Below the pieces are notes generated by a model. It did no database searches and was not told the origin of the DNA. It saw only the letters and a program-made list of their open reading frames with translations. A stretch of 64,000 nt of DNA from Pantoea sp050157905 (GTDB lineage Bacteria; Pseudomonadota; Gammaproteobacteria; Enterobacterales; Enterobacteriaceae), in assembly GCF_050157905.1 (NCBI RefSeq), contig NZ_JBKIWZ010000001.1:930001-994000 (forward strand), written 5' to 3'. A program made the translations under genes and the position numbers. Positions 16,462-25,901 of the stretch are shown here, one piece after another (the first letter of the stretch is position 1; every line of letters starts with the position of its first letter).

Positions 16462-19400
16462 TCAGACCTGATGCTCAGCCAGCTGTGAGACAAAGCCCTG
16501 CACCCACTCCATCCGCAGCTTTCGTTCCGACAGTTCACGGGTGAAACGCAGTCGCGTCGGCCCATCCAGCTTCCACTGCTGCGGTTCCTTCTGTAGCAGG
16601 CTGATAAGCCATGCCGGATCCACCTTATTCTGCGGTGCAAAATCGAAATAGCCACCTTTGTCGCTGGCTTCAATCTTACGCAGCCCCACGGTTTGTGCCT
16701 GCAGGCGGATAATCGCCACATCCAGCAGGTTACGCGCCGCATCTGGCAGCAGGCCGAAGCGGTCGATCATCTCAACCTTCAGTTCCTGCAGCTCCTCTTC
16801 ACTCTCCGCGCTGGCGATGCGTTTATAGAGTGACAGGCGGGTGCTGACATCCGGGATAAAACTCTCCGGCAGCAGCGCAGGCATCCGCAGCTCCACCTCG
16901 GTCTGATTGCTGGTGAGATCTTCCAGCGACGGCTCGCGTCCCGCCTTCAGTGCCTCAACCGCGTTCTCCAGCAGCTCCATGTAGAGCGTGAAGCCCAGCG
17001 TCTCCATCTGACCGCTTTGTTCATCGCCCAGCAGCTCGCCCGCACCGCGAATCTCAAGGTCATGGGTCGCCAGCGCAAAACCGGCCCCCAGATCTTCCAG
17101 CGAGGCGATCGCTTCCAGACGTTTATGCGCATCGGCGGTCATCGCTTTCGGATGCGGCGTTAACAGCCAGGCGTAGGCCTGATGATGCGAACGCCCGACG
17201 CGCCCGCGCAGCTGGTGCAGCTGGGCCAGACCAAAGTGGTCGGCCCGCTCGATGATGATGGTATTGGCGGTCGGAATGTCGATCCCGGTTTCGATAATGG
17301 TGGTACAGACCAGCACGTTGAAACGCTGATGATGGAAATCGTTCATCACCCGCTCCAGCTCGCGCTCACGCATCTGGCCGTGACCGATCGCCACCCGCGC
17401 TTCCGGCACCAGCTCGCTCAGGCGCTGCGCCGCTTTCTCAATATTTTCAACGTCGTTATAGAGGTAGTAAACCTGACCGCCACGCAGCACCTCACGCAGG
17501 ATCGCTTCGCGGATCACCAGGTCATCATATTCACGGACGAAGGTTTTTACCGCTAAACGACGGGCCGGCGGCGTGGCGATAATGGAGAGATCGCGCATGC
17601 CGCTCATGGCCATATTCAGGGTGCGCGGAATCGGCGTGGCGGTGAGCGTCAGAATATCCACATCGGCCCGCATCGCCTTGATCCGCTCTTTGTGACGCAC
17701 CCCGAAGCGGTGCTCCTCATCAACAATCAGCAGACCGAGATCGTGCCATTTCAGATCGCTCATCAGCAGCTTGTGGGTGCCGATCAGGATATCGATCTTG
17801 CCCTCGCTGGCCTGTTCCAGCACCTGCGACTGCTCTTTTGCGGTGCGGAAACGGGAAAGCATCTCAATGCGAACCGGCCAGTTGGCGAAGCGATCGCGGA
17901 AGTTATCGTAATGTTGCTGGGCCAGCAGGGTGGTCGGCACCAGCACCGCGACCTGCTTATGGTTCTCGATCGCCAGAAACGCCGCGCGCATGGCTACTTC
18001 GGTTTTACCAAAACCGACGTCACCGCACACCAGACGGTCCATCGCCAGCGGCTGACACATATCGCTCAGTACCGCATTGATCGCCTGCGCCTGATCCGGG
18101 GTGGTTTCAAACGGGAAACTCTCACAGAACAGCTGATACTGCTCACGGTCGTGCTTAAAGGCAAAGCCCGCTTTGGCAGCGCGCTGGGCGTAGATATCCA
18201 GCAGCTCAGCCGCTACATCGCGGACTTTCTCCGCCGCTTTCTGCCGCGCGCGTGACCAGGCATCGCTACCCAGCTTATGCAGGGGCGCGTTATCGTCTGC
18301 GCCGCCCGCATAGCGGCTGATCAGGTGCAGCGAGGAAACCGGCACATAGAGCTTGGCGTCATTGGCGTAAGAGAGCATCAGGTATTCCGCCTCGATGCCG
18401 CCTGCCTCCAGCGTGGTCAGGCCGATGTATCGGCCTACGCCGTGCTCCAGGTGCACCACCGGCTGACCGGGGTGCAGCTCCGCCAGGTTGCGGATCAGAA
18501 TGTCCGGATTGATGGTGTGGCGGGTATCCTGACGGCGACGGCTGACACGCTCACCCAGCAGATCGCTCTCACAAATCAGCGCCCGGTTGCCCTGAGTGTC
18601 AATAAAACCGCGTTCACTGGCGCCGATCATCAGTGTGAAGCGATCGTCGCCGTTTTCATCGAAGCGATGTACCGGCTGAGGACGCAGCTTAATCCGCGCC
18701 AGCAGCTCCTGCAGGCTCTCACGACGACCTTCGCTCTCCACCGAGAAAACGACGGCACCGCTGAAGGTTTCAATAAACTGACGCAGATGGTCGAGCGGCG
18801 CTTTGGCCTGCGCCTGAATGGCGAGATCCGGCAGCGGGGTGTAGCCGAGGTTGGTATTCGCCGCCTTTGCCGGCAGCGCCTCGCTGGTCATCTGAATGCG
18901 TGGCCAGGCTTTCAGTTCGCCCATTAACGCATCCGGGCGCAGCCACAGGGTTACCGGCTCCAGCAGCGGACGCATCGGGTCGACGCGCCGGTTTTCATAG
19001 CGCGCTTCGGCATCCTGCCAGAAGCGGCTGGCGCTGCCTTCCAGGTCGCCGCAGTTTACAATCAGGGTATTGTCAGGCAGGTAGCTGAACAGGCTGGGTA
19101 ATGGCTGTTCAAAAAAGAGTGGCTGCCAGTATTCGATGCCTGCGGGCAGCGTGCCTTTGCTGACCTGCTGATAGACATGCTCCGACTCGCGGCGCACATC
19201 AAATATTTCACGCCAGCGGCTGCGGAATAGCTCAATGGCCGCTTTGTCGCTGGGAAACTCATGCGCAGGCAGCAGGTTGATTTCGGCGACCGCTTCCAGC
19301 GTGCGCTGCGAGTCGACGTCAAACAGTCGCAGACTGTCAATTTCATCATCAAAGAAGTCGATACGGTAGGGCTGATCGCTGCCCATCGGGAAGAGGTCGA

Positions 19401-19905
19401 GCAGGGCGCCGCGGGTAGCATATTCCCCGTGCTCCATCACCTGATCCACATGGCGATAGCCCGCCTGCTCCAGCTGGTCGCGCAGCCGGTCGCGTGACAG
19501 TTTCTGTCCCTGCTTCATGACCAGCGCATGGCCATGCAGGAAACTGTGCGGGCAGACGCGCTGCATCAGCGTATTGACCGGCATAATCAGCATACCGTTC
19601 TGCATCACGGGCAGCTGGTAGAGGGTCGACAGACGGGCAGAAATAATATCCTGATGCGGAGAAAAACTGTCATAGGGCAGCGTTTCCCAGTCGGCGAGAT
19701 AGGCGACCGGCAGATCGGTAAACTGGCGGATCTCATCCAGCAGTCGCAGCGCAGTCTGGGTATCGGGGGTAATCATCAGGACCGGACCGGTGTGGCGTTC
19801 GGTAATGCTGGCACACTCTACTGCATGTGCCGCGCCTGTAAGCTGGCCAAGCTGGCGGAGATCGCCGGATTTAACGGGCAGGGTATAACGAGTCTGTTCG
19901 GACAT
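16462..19905 (-). CDS. mfd: Transcription-repair coupling factor
   Basis: DNA translocase that displaces stalled RNA polymerase and recruits UvrA. The UvrB-like N-terminal half carries DWETLPYDSFSPHQDIIS. The RNA-polymerase-interacting region holds HLEHGVGRYIGL. The superfamily 2 helicase has Walker A GDVGFGKTE, DEEH, TATPIPRTL and the TRG-like QLRGRVGRS. The C-terminal D7 domain closes the protein. I chose ATG 19905 (MSEQTRYTLPVK), giving 1147 aa against 1148 in E. coli; an in-frame start 7 codons earlier (19926) remains possible. Confidence 0.96.
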   Translation of the reverse strand: MSEQTRYTLPVKSGDLRQLGQLTGAAHAVECASITERHTGPVLMITPDTQTALRLLDEIRQFTDLPVAYLADWETLPYDSFSPHQDIISARLSTLYQLPVMQNGMLIMPVNTLMQRVCPHSFLHGHALVMKQGQKLSRDRLRDQLEQAGYRHVDQVMEHGEYATRGALLDLFPMGSDQPYRIDFFDDEIDSLRLFDVDSQRTLEAVAEINLLPAHEFPSDKAAIELFRSRWREIFDVRRESEHVYQQVSKGTLPAGIEYWQPLFFEQPLPSLFSYLPDNTLIVNCGDLEGSASRFWQDAEARYENRRVDPMRPLLEPVTLWLRPDALMGELKAWPRIQMTSEALPAKAANTNLGYTPLPDLAIQAQAKAPLDHLRQFIETFSGAVVFSVESEGRRESLQELLARIKLRPQPVHRFDENGDDRFTLMIGASERGFIDTQGNRALICESDLLGERVSRRRQDTRHTINPDILIRNLAELHPGQPVVHLEHGVGRYIGLTTLEAGGIEAEYLMLSYANDAKLYVPVSSLHLISRYAGGADDNAPLHKLGSDAWSRARQKAAEKVRDVAAELLDIYAQRAAKAGFAFKHDREQYQLFCESFPFETTPDQAQAINAVLSDMCQPLAMDRLVCGDVGFGKTEVAMRAAFLAIENHKQVAVLVPTTLLAQQHYDNFRDRFANWPVRIEMLSRFRTAKEQSQVLEQASEGKIDILIGTHKLLMSDLKWHDLGLLIVDEEHRFGVRHKERIKAMRADVDILTLTATPIPRTLNMAMSGMRDLSIIATPPARRLAVKTFVREYDDLVIREAILREVLRGGQVYYLYNDVENIEKAAQRLSELVPEARVAIGHGQMRERELERVMNDFHHQRFNVLVCTTIIETGIDIPTANTIIIERADHFGLAQLHQLRGRVGRSHHQAYAWLLTPHPKAMTADAHKRLEAIASLEDLGAGFALATHDLEIRGAGELLGDEQSGQMETLGFTLYMELLENAVEALKAGREPSLEDLTSNQTEVELRMPALLPESFIPDVSTRLSLYKRIASAESEEELQELKVEMIDRFGLLPDAARNLLDVAIIRLQAQTVGLRKIEASDKGGYFDFAPQNKVDPAWLISLLQKEPQQWKLDGPTRLRFTRELSERKLRMEWVQGFVSQLAEHQV

Positions 19906-20130
19906 GGGATCTCGGGGTTGCTCCATTTTTCCAGGACGTAATCATTCCATATTATGTCAGGGGGATCACCTTTGCGGCACAATTTTCCTGCCGTACCGCA
20001 CTGAAGCCGGGCGTTCAGCTCTTACCGGGTGTCGGCGGTAACGAAGCGGATAAGAAGAGGATAGACGCAGACTGGAAAGGAAACAGAAAAAACCACCGTC
20101 GCCATGCAGCGACGGGGTTAAACGGGCAGA

Positions 20131-20340
20131 TTATTTTATGGATTGCTGTGTGTAATGCATACGTGGCCAGTCGATACTGGCCCAGGATAACTCCTGCTCG
20201 GGGTGATAGCTGAGATTGCCGTCGTCCCACTTTACGTAGTAGCCGACGGGGGCATCCCGCAGTTCAAAGACGTTGATAATCTCGCCTCTGATCTCGCCGG
20301 ACTGATGTTTTACGATGCTGCCTTTGGAAAATTTCGACAT
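20131..20340 (-). CDS. Small conserved-looking protein, unknown function
   Basis: 69 aa starting MSKFSKGSIVKHQSGEIRG, with VGYYVKWDDGNLSYHPEQELSW. The mix of short beta strands and the V-x-W-D-G element resembles small SH3-like proteins such as DUF2158/YodC, but the match is weak. ATG 20340 is preceded by GAGAGGGGTGCG, which favours it over the start 6 codons upstream. Stands alone between mfd and lolC. Confidence 0.65.
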   Translation of the reverse strand: MSKFSKGSIVKHQSGEIRGEIINVFELRDAPVGYYVKWDDGNLSYHPEQELSWASIDWPRMHYTQQSIK

Positions 20341-20588
20341 AATCGCACCCCTCTCCATCCCGGTGATGGTTTACCCTTTACTCTGTTACTGAGTGTAGTC
20401 TACCCGCCGGGGCGCGGGATAATCCGCCAATAAGCGATGGCTTTATCGGCTATTCCGCTGCTTTGGCGCTGGAGGTGACGCATTCTGATGCAACTTTGCT
20501 GCCGACTCAGAGGGTTAGAGGTTTCATAAAGCCAGCCGCTCCTTTATCATCCCACTACCTATTTACAGGCAACGGCTTACTGAATTCC

Positions 20589-21788
20589 ATGTATCAACCT
20601 GTCGCGCTATTTATCGGTCTGCGTTACATGCGCGGACGAGCATCGGATCGCTTCGGTCGCTTTGTCTCCTGGCTCTCCACGATTGGCATTACGCTCGGCG
20701 TGCTGGCGATGGTGACTGTACTCTCGGTGATGAACGGTTTTGAGCGTGAACTCGAAGGCAACATTCTTGGCCTGATGCCTCAGGCGCTGATCACCAGCGA
20801 TAAAGGCAGTCTTAATCCGCAGCAGCAACCCGCAGCCTCGCTGAACCTGCAGGGCGTCAGCCGCACGGCACCACTGACGACCGCCAGCGTGGTGCTGCAA
20901 AGTCCGCACAGCGTCGCCGTGGGCGTCATGCTGGGGATTAATCCTGATGAAAACGATCCGCTGACGCCATTCCTGGTAAACACCCAACAGAACGTGTTGC
21001 AGCCCGGACAGTACAACGTGATCCTCGGCGAACAGCTCGCGTCGCAGCTGGGCGTGAAACGGGGCGACCAGCTGCGTCTGATGGTGCCGTCGGTCAGCCA
21101 GTTTACGCCGATGGGGCGTGTGCCGAGCCAGCGTCTGTTTACCGTGGCGGGCACCTACGCAGCCAACAGTGAAGTCGATGGTTATCAGATCCTGGTCAAT
21201 CTTCAGGATGCGTCACGCGTGATGCGCTATCCGGCCGGCAACATCACCGGCTGGCGTCTCTGGCTGGACAAGCCGCTGTCGGTTGACAGCCTGAGTCAGC
21301 AGACCCTGCCCGCCGGGCTGGCCTGGAAAGACTGGCGTGAGCGCAAAGGCGATCTCTTCCAGGCAGTGCGCATGGAGAAGAATATGATGGGCCTGCTGCT
21401 GAGCCTGATTATCGCGGTAGCGGCGTTTAACATTATCACCTCGCTGGGCTTGCTGATCATGGAAAAGCAGGGCGAAGTAGCGATTCTGCAGACGCAGGGT
21501 CTGACGCGCCGGCAGATTGTCGCCGTCTTTATGGTGCAGGGCGCCAGTGCCGGGATTATCGGCACGCTGCTCGGCACCCTGCTTGGCGTGCTGCTGGCCA
21601 GCCAGCTCAACAACTTAATGCCGGTAATTGGCCTGTTCCTTGATGGTGCCGCGCTGCCGGTCGATATTAATCTGTGGCAGGTGATCACTATCGCCCTCAG
21701 CGCGATGATCGTTGCGCTGTTGTCTACGCTTTATCCTTCGTGGCGCGCTGCCGCCGTTCAACCTGCTGAGGCTTTACGTTATGAGTAA
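20589..21788 (+). CDS. lolC: Lipoprotein-releasing ABC permease subunit LolC
   Basis: Inner-membrane subunit of LolCDE, which extracts lipoproteins from the inner membrane and hands them to LolA. One N-terminal membrane helix with the MNGFERELEGNILG segment, a large periplasmic domain (about residues 50-265), then three C-terminal helices (MacB/FtsX fold). ATG 20589 gives 399 aa, the E. coli length; the long upstream frame has no homology. The stop overlaps lolD by 8 bases. Confidence 0.95.
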   Translation: MYQPVALFIGLRYMRGRASDRFGRFVSWLSTIGITLGVLAMVTVLSVMNGFERELEGNILGLMPQALITSDKGSLNPQQQPAASLNLQGVSRTAPLTTASVVLQSPHSVAVGVMLGINPDENDPLTPFLVNTQQNVLQPGQYNVILGEQLASQLGVKRGDQLRLMVPSVSQFTPMGRVPSQRLFTVAGTYAANSEVDGYQILVNLQDASRVMRYPAGNITGWRLWLDKPLSVDSLSQQTLPAGLAWKDWRERKGDLFQAVRMEKNMMGLLLSLIIAVAAFNIITSLGLLIMEKQGEVAILQTQGLTRRQIVAVFMVQGASAGIIGTLLGTLLGVLLASQLNNLMPVIGLFLDGAALPVDINLWQVITIALSAMIVALLSTLYPSWRAAAVQPAEALRYE

Positions 21789-22485
21789 CTCTCCTTTGTT
21801 GCAGTGCCGCGACCTGTGCAAACGCTATCAGGAAGGCAGCGTGCAGACCGATGTGCTGCGCAATGTGGCTTTCAGCCTTCAGCCCGGCGAACTGACAGCG
21901 ATCGTCGGCAGCTCCGGTTCCGGTAAAAGTACGCTGCTGCATCTGCTCGGCGGGCTGGATGCGCCGACCTCGGGCGATGTGGTGTTTGATGGTCAGTCCC
22001 TGAATGCCATGTCCTCCTCGGCTAAAGCGGAACTTCGCAACCGCGAGCTGGGCTTTATCTACCAGTTCCACCACCTGCTGCCGGACTTCAGCGCGCTGGA
22101 AAACGTGGCGATGCCGCTGCTGATTGGCAAAATTGCGAAAGCGGAAGCGCAGGATAGGGCTCGTGAGATGCTGGCTGCGGTCGGGCTGGAGCATCGCGCT
22201 GCCCACCGTCCGTCTGAGCTGTCGGGCGGGGAGCGCCAGCGTGTCGCGATTGCCCGCGCGCTGGTAAACCGTCCGCGACTGGTGATGGCGGATGAGCCCA
22301 CCGGTAACCTGGATGCGCGCAACGCCGATGCCATCTTTGAACTGCTGGGCGAACTGAACGTCCGTCAGGGCACCGCGTTTCTGGTGGTGACCCATGATCT
22401 GATGCTGGCAAAACGGATGACGCGTCAGATGGAGATGCGCGACGGCCAGTTAAGCGACCAGCTCACTCTGGCAGGAGCGGTGTAA
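21781..22485 (+). CDS. lolD: Lipoprotein-releasing ATP-binding protein LolD
   Basis: Cytosolic ATPase of LolCDE. Walker A GSSGSGKST (about residues 42-50), Q-loop FIYQFHHLLPDFSALENVAMPLLI (the LolD motif that contacts LolC/E), signature LSGGERQR, Walker B LVMADEPTGNLD, switch His in VVTHD. 234 aa. Overlaps lolC and lolE (TAATG at 22483). Confidence 0.96.
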   Translation: MSNSPLLQCRDLCKRYQEGSVQTDVLRNVAFSLQPGELTAIVGSSGSGKSTLLHLLGGLDAPTSGDVVFDGQSLNAMSSSAKAELRNRELGFIYQFHHLLPDFSALENVAMPLLIGKIAKAEAQDRAREMLAAVGLEHRAAHRPSELSGGERQRVAIARALVNRPRLVMADEPTGNLDARNADAIFELLGELNVRQGTAFLVVTHDLMLAKRMTRQMEMRDGQLSDQLTLAGAV

Positions 22486-23729
22486 TGGGTTCATCGTTAT
22501 CCCTGTTGCTGGGCCTGCGCTTTAGCCGCGGACGCCGTCGCGGCGGCATGGTGTCACTGATTTCAGTCATCTCTACTGTGGGTATTGCGCTGGGCGTGGC
22601 GGTGCTGATCATCGGCCTGAGCGCCATGAACGGATTTGAGCGCGAGCTGAACAACCGTATTCTGGCTGTCGTGCCACACGGTGAGATCGAGGCGGTCAAT
22701 CAGCCGTTCCGCCAGTGGCAGTCTCTGATCGCACCGATAGAGAAGGTACCCGGTATCGCGGCGGCCGCGCCCTATGTGAATTTCACCGGCCTGATTGAGA
22801 GCGGTGCCCGGCTGGAGGCGCTGCAGGTGAAGGGCGTCGATCCGGCTCAGGAGCCGCGCCTCAGCGCGCTGCCGCAGTTCGTGGCCGATAACGCCTGGTC
22901 TTCCTTTGCCGCGGGTAAGCAGCAGATCATCCTCGGCGGCGGTATTGCAAAGTCGCTGAATGTGAAGCAGGGCGACTGGATTACCATCATGATCCCCAAC
23001 AATGATGGCGATAACAAACTGCTGCAGCCCAAACGCATCCGGTTGCAGGTCAGCGGCATCCTGCAACTCAGCGGTATGCTCGATCACAGCCTGGCGCTGG
23101 TGCCGCTGGCGGACGCGCAGCACTATCTGGAGATGGGTGACAGCGTTTCCGGCATCGCGCTGAAAATGACCGATCCATTCCAGGCGGTGAAGCTGGTGCG
23201 GGAAGCCGGGGAAGCGACCCGCTCTTACGTCTATATTAAGAGCTGGATTGGCACTTACGGCTACATGTACCGGGATATTCAGATGATCCGCGCCATCATG
23301 TATCTGGCGATGGTGCTGGTGATCGGCGTGGCCTGCTTTAACATTGTCTCTACGCTGGTCATGGCGGTGAAGGATAAGAGCAGTGACATTGCGGTGCTGC
23401 GCACGCTCGGTGCGAAAGACCGGCTGATCCGCGCCATTTTCATCTGGTACGGTCTGCTGGCGGGGCTGCTGGGCAGCGTGAGCGGTGTGATCGTGGGCGT
23501 GCTGGTGGCGCTGAACCTGACCTCGCTGGTGCGCGGGCTGGAGTCGGTGACCGGCCATCATCTGCTGGCAGGCGATATCTACTTTATCGATTTCCTGCCG
23601 TCGGAACTGCACTGGATTGATGTGTTCTCAGTACTGATCACCGCGATTCTGCTGAGTCTGTTAGCGAGCTGGTATCCCGCGAGGCGCGCCAGCCGCATAG
23701 ACCCGGCTCGGGTATTAAGCGGTCAGTGA
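22485..23729 (+). CDS. lolE: Lipoprotein-releasing ABC permease subunit LolE
   Basis: Paralogue of LolC and the subunit that binds the lipoprotein. Four membrane segments flanking a periplasmic domain; MNGFERELNNRILAVVPHGE near the N-terminus and the C-terminal YPARRASRIDPARVL. 414 aa. Start ATG overlaps the lolD stop. A terminator follows; nagK, the next gene in E. coli, is absent. Confidence 0.95.
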   Translation: MGSSLSLLLGLRFSRGRRRGGMVSLISVISTVGIALGVAVLIIGLSAMNGFERELNNRILAVVPHGEIEAVNQPFRQWQSLIAPIEKVPGIAAAAPYVNFTGLIESGARLEALQVKGVDPAQEPRLSALPQFVADNAWSSFAAGKQQIILGGGIAKSLNVKQGDWITIMIPNNDGDNKLLQPKRIRLQVSGILQLSGMLDHSLALVPLADAQHYLEMGDSVSGIALKMTDPFQAVKLVREAGEATRSYVYIKSWIGTYGYMYRDIQMIRAIMYLAMVLVIGVACFNIVSTLVMAVKDKSSDIAVLRTLGAKDRLIRAIFIWYGLLAGLLGSVSGVIVGVLVALNLTSLVRGLESVTGHHLLAGDIYFIDFLPSELHWIDVFSVLITAILLSLLASWYPARRASRIDPARVLSGQ

Positions 23730-23732
23730 TAA

Positions 23733-23768
23733 AAGGCGGCGCGAGTGATTTCGCGCCGCCTCTGTTTT
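23733..23768 (+). terminator. Terminator after lolCDE
   Basis: 10-bp GC-rich stem GGCGGCGCGA / TCGCGCCGCC, 6-base loop, then TCTGTTTT. Confidence 0.85.
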
Positions 23769-23875
23769 AAGACCTTTGCTGTTGGGTCAGGCCCGCAGCA
23801 ACCGTTACTATCGGGTGAAATTGACCCGGAAACTGTTTATAGCGGCTCGCCGCAGCCGCTACGCCAGGAGATTTT

Positions 23876-24709
23876 ATGCGTACACCACGTCGCCGTCTGC
23901 GACTTGCCCGCCTGAAGAAAACCCGGAGAAAGGTACATCAGCGCTTTCGTCAGCGCATTTTTGAGCGCGACCGCCAGGCTGAACTGGCGGCCCATCCTCT
24001 GCCGCATGTGGTGGTGCTGACCGGCGCGGGCATCTCTGCGGAGTCCGGCATCCGGACCTTCCGCGCTGCTGACGGCCTGTGGGAGGAGCATCACGTTGAA
24101 GATGTGGCGACACCGGAGGGCTTTCAGCGCGATCCAGCCCTGGTACAGCGTTTTTACAACGCGCGCCGCCAGCAGCTTCAGCAGGCAGAGATCCAGCCCA
24201 ACGCGGCGCATCTGGCTCTGGCGGAGCTGGAGCAGGCGCTGGGCGATAATTTCCTGCTGGTGACGCAGAACATCGACAACCTGCATGAACGGGCCGGCAA
24301 CAGCCGTGTGCTGCACATGCACGGCGAGCTGTTAAAAGTGCGCTGCGTCTCCAGCGGTCAGGTGATCGCGTGGACCGGGGATATTACTCCGGACGATCGC
24401 TGCACCTGCTGCCAGTTCCCTTCGGCGCTGCGGCCGCATGTGGTGTGGTTTGGCGAGATGCCGCTGGGCATGGAGGAGATTTATCAGGCGCTGGAGCAGG
24501 CCGATTACTTTATCGCTATCGGTACCTCCGGCCACGTCTACCCGGCGGCGGGATTCGTGCATGAGGCTAAACTGCAGGGCGCGCACACGGTTGAACTCAA
24601 TCTTGAACCGAGCCAGGTCGGCAACGAGTTTGCCGAGCGGCACTACGGTCTCGCAAGCGAAGTCGTGCCGGAGTTTGTTCACACTTTGCTGCGCGGTTGC
24701 TTCCGGTAA
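23876..24709 (+). CDS. cobB: NAD-dependent protein deacylase (sirtuin) CobB
   Basis: Removes acetyl/succinyl groups from lysines (for example acetyl-CoA synthetase) using NAD. GAGISAESGIRTFR and TQNIDNLHERAG bind NAD, the catalytic His is in HMHGELLKVRC, and zinc Cys include CTCC. The first 40 residues are Arg/Lys-rich (RTPRRRLRLARLKKTRR), corresponding to the long isoform known in enterobacteria; the short form would start elsewhere and is not marked by an obvious internal ATG. 277 aa. Confidence 0.93.
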   Translation: MRTPRRRLRLARLKKTRRKVHQRFRQRIFERDRQAELAAHPLPHVVVLTGAGISAESGIRTFRAADGLWEEHHVEDVATPEGFQRDPALVQRFYNARRQQLQQAEIQPNAAHLALAELEQALGDNFLLVTQNIDNLHERAGNSRVLHMHGELLKVRCVSSGQVIAWTGDITPDDRCTCCQFPSALRPHVVWFGEMPLGMEEIYQALEQADYFIAIGTSGHVYPAAGFVHEAKLQGAHTVELNLEPSQVGNEFAERHYGLASEVVPEFVHTLLRGCFR

Positions 24710-24744
24710 ACGGGGCGGGTGAGTGAAGCTGACCCGCGCTGATC

Positions 24745-24775
24745 CGGCGTCTGAGGTCAGTCCCTTCAGACGCCG
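24745..24775. terminator. Hairpin between cobB and potD
   Basis: 10-bp stem CGGCGTCTGA / TCAGACGCCG with an 11-base loop between two convergent genes; no T run on either side. Confidence 0.5.
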
Positions 24776-24846
24776 TAGCGCAGGCCTGGCCTACCTGATC
24801 GAATGCGTGCGGCCTCCGTCACGCCTTCCGAAAGCAACCGGCAGCG

Positions 24847-25890
24847 TTAGTGGCCGGCTTTCAGCTGCTGGAACAGCGTTTCGTACTGAACGCTGGCCTC
24901 ACCCACGTCATCCTGCCATTCGCCATGTTTAATCACGTCGGCGGGCGGATAGAGCGAGGGATCGTTGGCCACGGCCGGTGGCAGCAGGGCTTTAGCGGCG
25001 AGGTTTGGCGTAGGATAACCGATAGTCTCCGCGACCCTGGCGGCGACGTCCGGGCGCAGCAGGAAATTAATCAGCTTCAGTGCGCCAGCTTTGTTTTTCG
25101 CATTGGCCGGGATTGCCAGGTTATCCATCCAGAAGATGCCGCCCTCTTCAGGCCAGACCACGGCTAACGGCGTGCCCGCCTGACGCGCGACCCACGCCGA
25201 TCCATTCCAGAGCATCCCCAGATTCACCTCGCCTTCCATATAAGGGTTCCCCGGATTATCGGAGTTGAAGGCCAGCACGTTGGGCATCAGTTTTTTCAGC
25301 GCCTGATACGCCGCATTGATCTGTGCCGGATCGCGGGTATTGCCGGAGTAGCCCAGCTTGCGCAGCGCCATCTGAAATACTTCGCGCGCATCATCGGTCA
25401 GCAGCAGGCTCTGCTTATATTCCGGCTTCCAGAAGTCAGCCCAGCGGGTCACCTTGCTGGCGTCGATCTCGTCGGTATTTACGCCGATCGCCGTCGCGCC
25501 CCAGATATAGGGGATCGAATAGTCATTACTGGGATCGAACGGCTTATTCAGCAGGTCGGGATCGAGGTTACTGAAGTTGCTGAGCTGGCTTTTGTCGATC
25601 TTCTGCAGCATCCCCTCGTTGCGCATCTTCGCCACGAAGTAGGTTGAGGGCACCACCAGATCGTAGGCGCCATCTTTCCAGGTTTTCAGCTTGGCGTACA
25701 TGCTCTCGTTGGACTCGTAGGTGGAGTAAATCACCTTAATCCCGGCCTCTTTGGTGAACTGCTCCAGCAGTCCCGGCGGCACATACTCCGTCCAGTTATA
25801 GAAGTAGAGCGTGTTGCTGTCGTCGGCCTGAGCCCCATTCATGCCCAGCAGCAGCGCACCTGCCGCCAGCCAGTGAGATCGCTTTTTCAT
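24847..25890 (-). CDS. potD: Spermidine/putrescine-binding periplasmic protein
   Basis: Solute receptor of the PotABCD polyamine importer. Signal peptide (MKKRSHWLAAGALLLGMNGAQA-D), then the class family fold with NWTEYVPPGLLEQF and YSTYESNESMYAKLK; WEEGG-like VVWPEEGGIFWMDN and YMEGEVNLGMLWNGSAW line the ligand site. ATG 25890 follows AGAGGAAAGAAG and gives 347 aa; the 13-codon upstream extension would spoil the signal peptide. Overlap with the potC end (25902) is avoided by this start. Confidence 0.93.
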   Translation of the reverse strand: MKKRSHWLAAGALLLGMNGAQADDSNTLYFYNWTEYVPPGLLEQFTKEAGIKVIYSTYESNESMYAKLKTWKDGAYDLVVPSTYFVAKMRNEGMLQKIDKSQLSNFSNLDPDLLNKPFDPSNDYSIPYIWGATAIGVNTDEIDASKVTRWADFWKPEYKQSLLLTDDAREVFQMALRKLGYSGNTRDPAQINAAYQALKKLMPNVLAFNSDNPGNPYMEGEVNLGMLWNGSAWVARQAGTPLAVVWPEEGGIFWMDNLAIPANAKNKAGALKLINFLLRPDVAARVAETIGYPTPNLAAKALLPPAVANDPSLYPPADVIKHGEWQDDVGEASVQYETLFQQLKAGH

Positions 25891-25901
25891 CTTCTTTCCT
25901 C

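Noticed and set aside
17692..18927. Long plus-strand frames inside mfd
   Set aside because: Antisense shadows of the strongly conserved mfd coding sequence.
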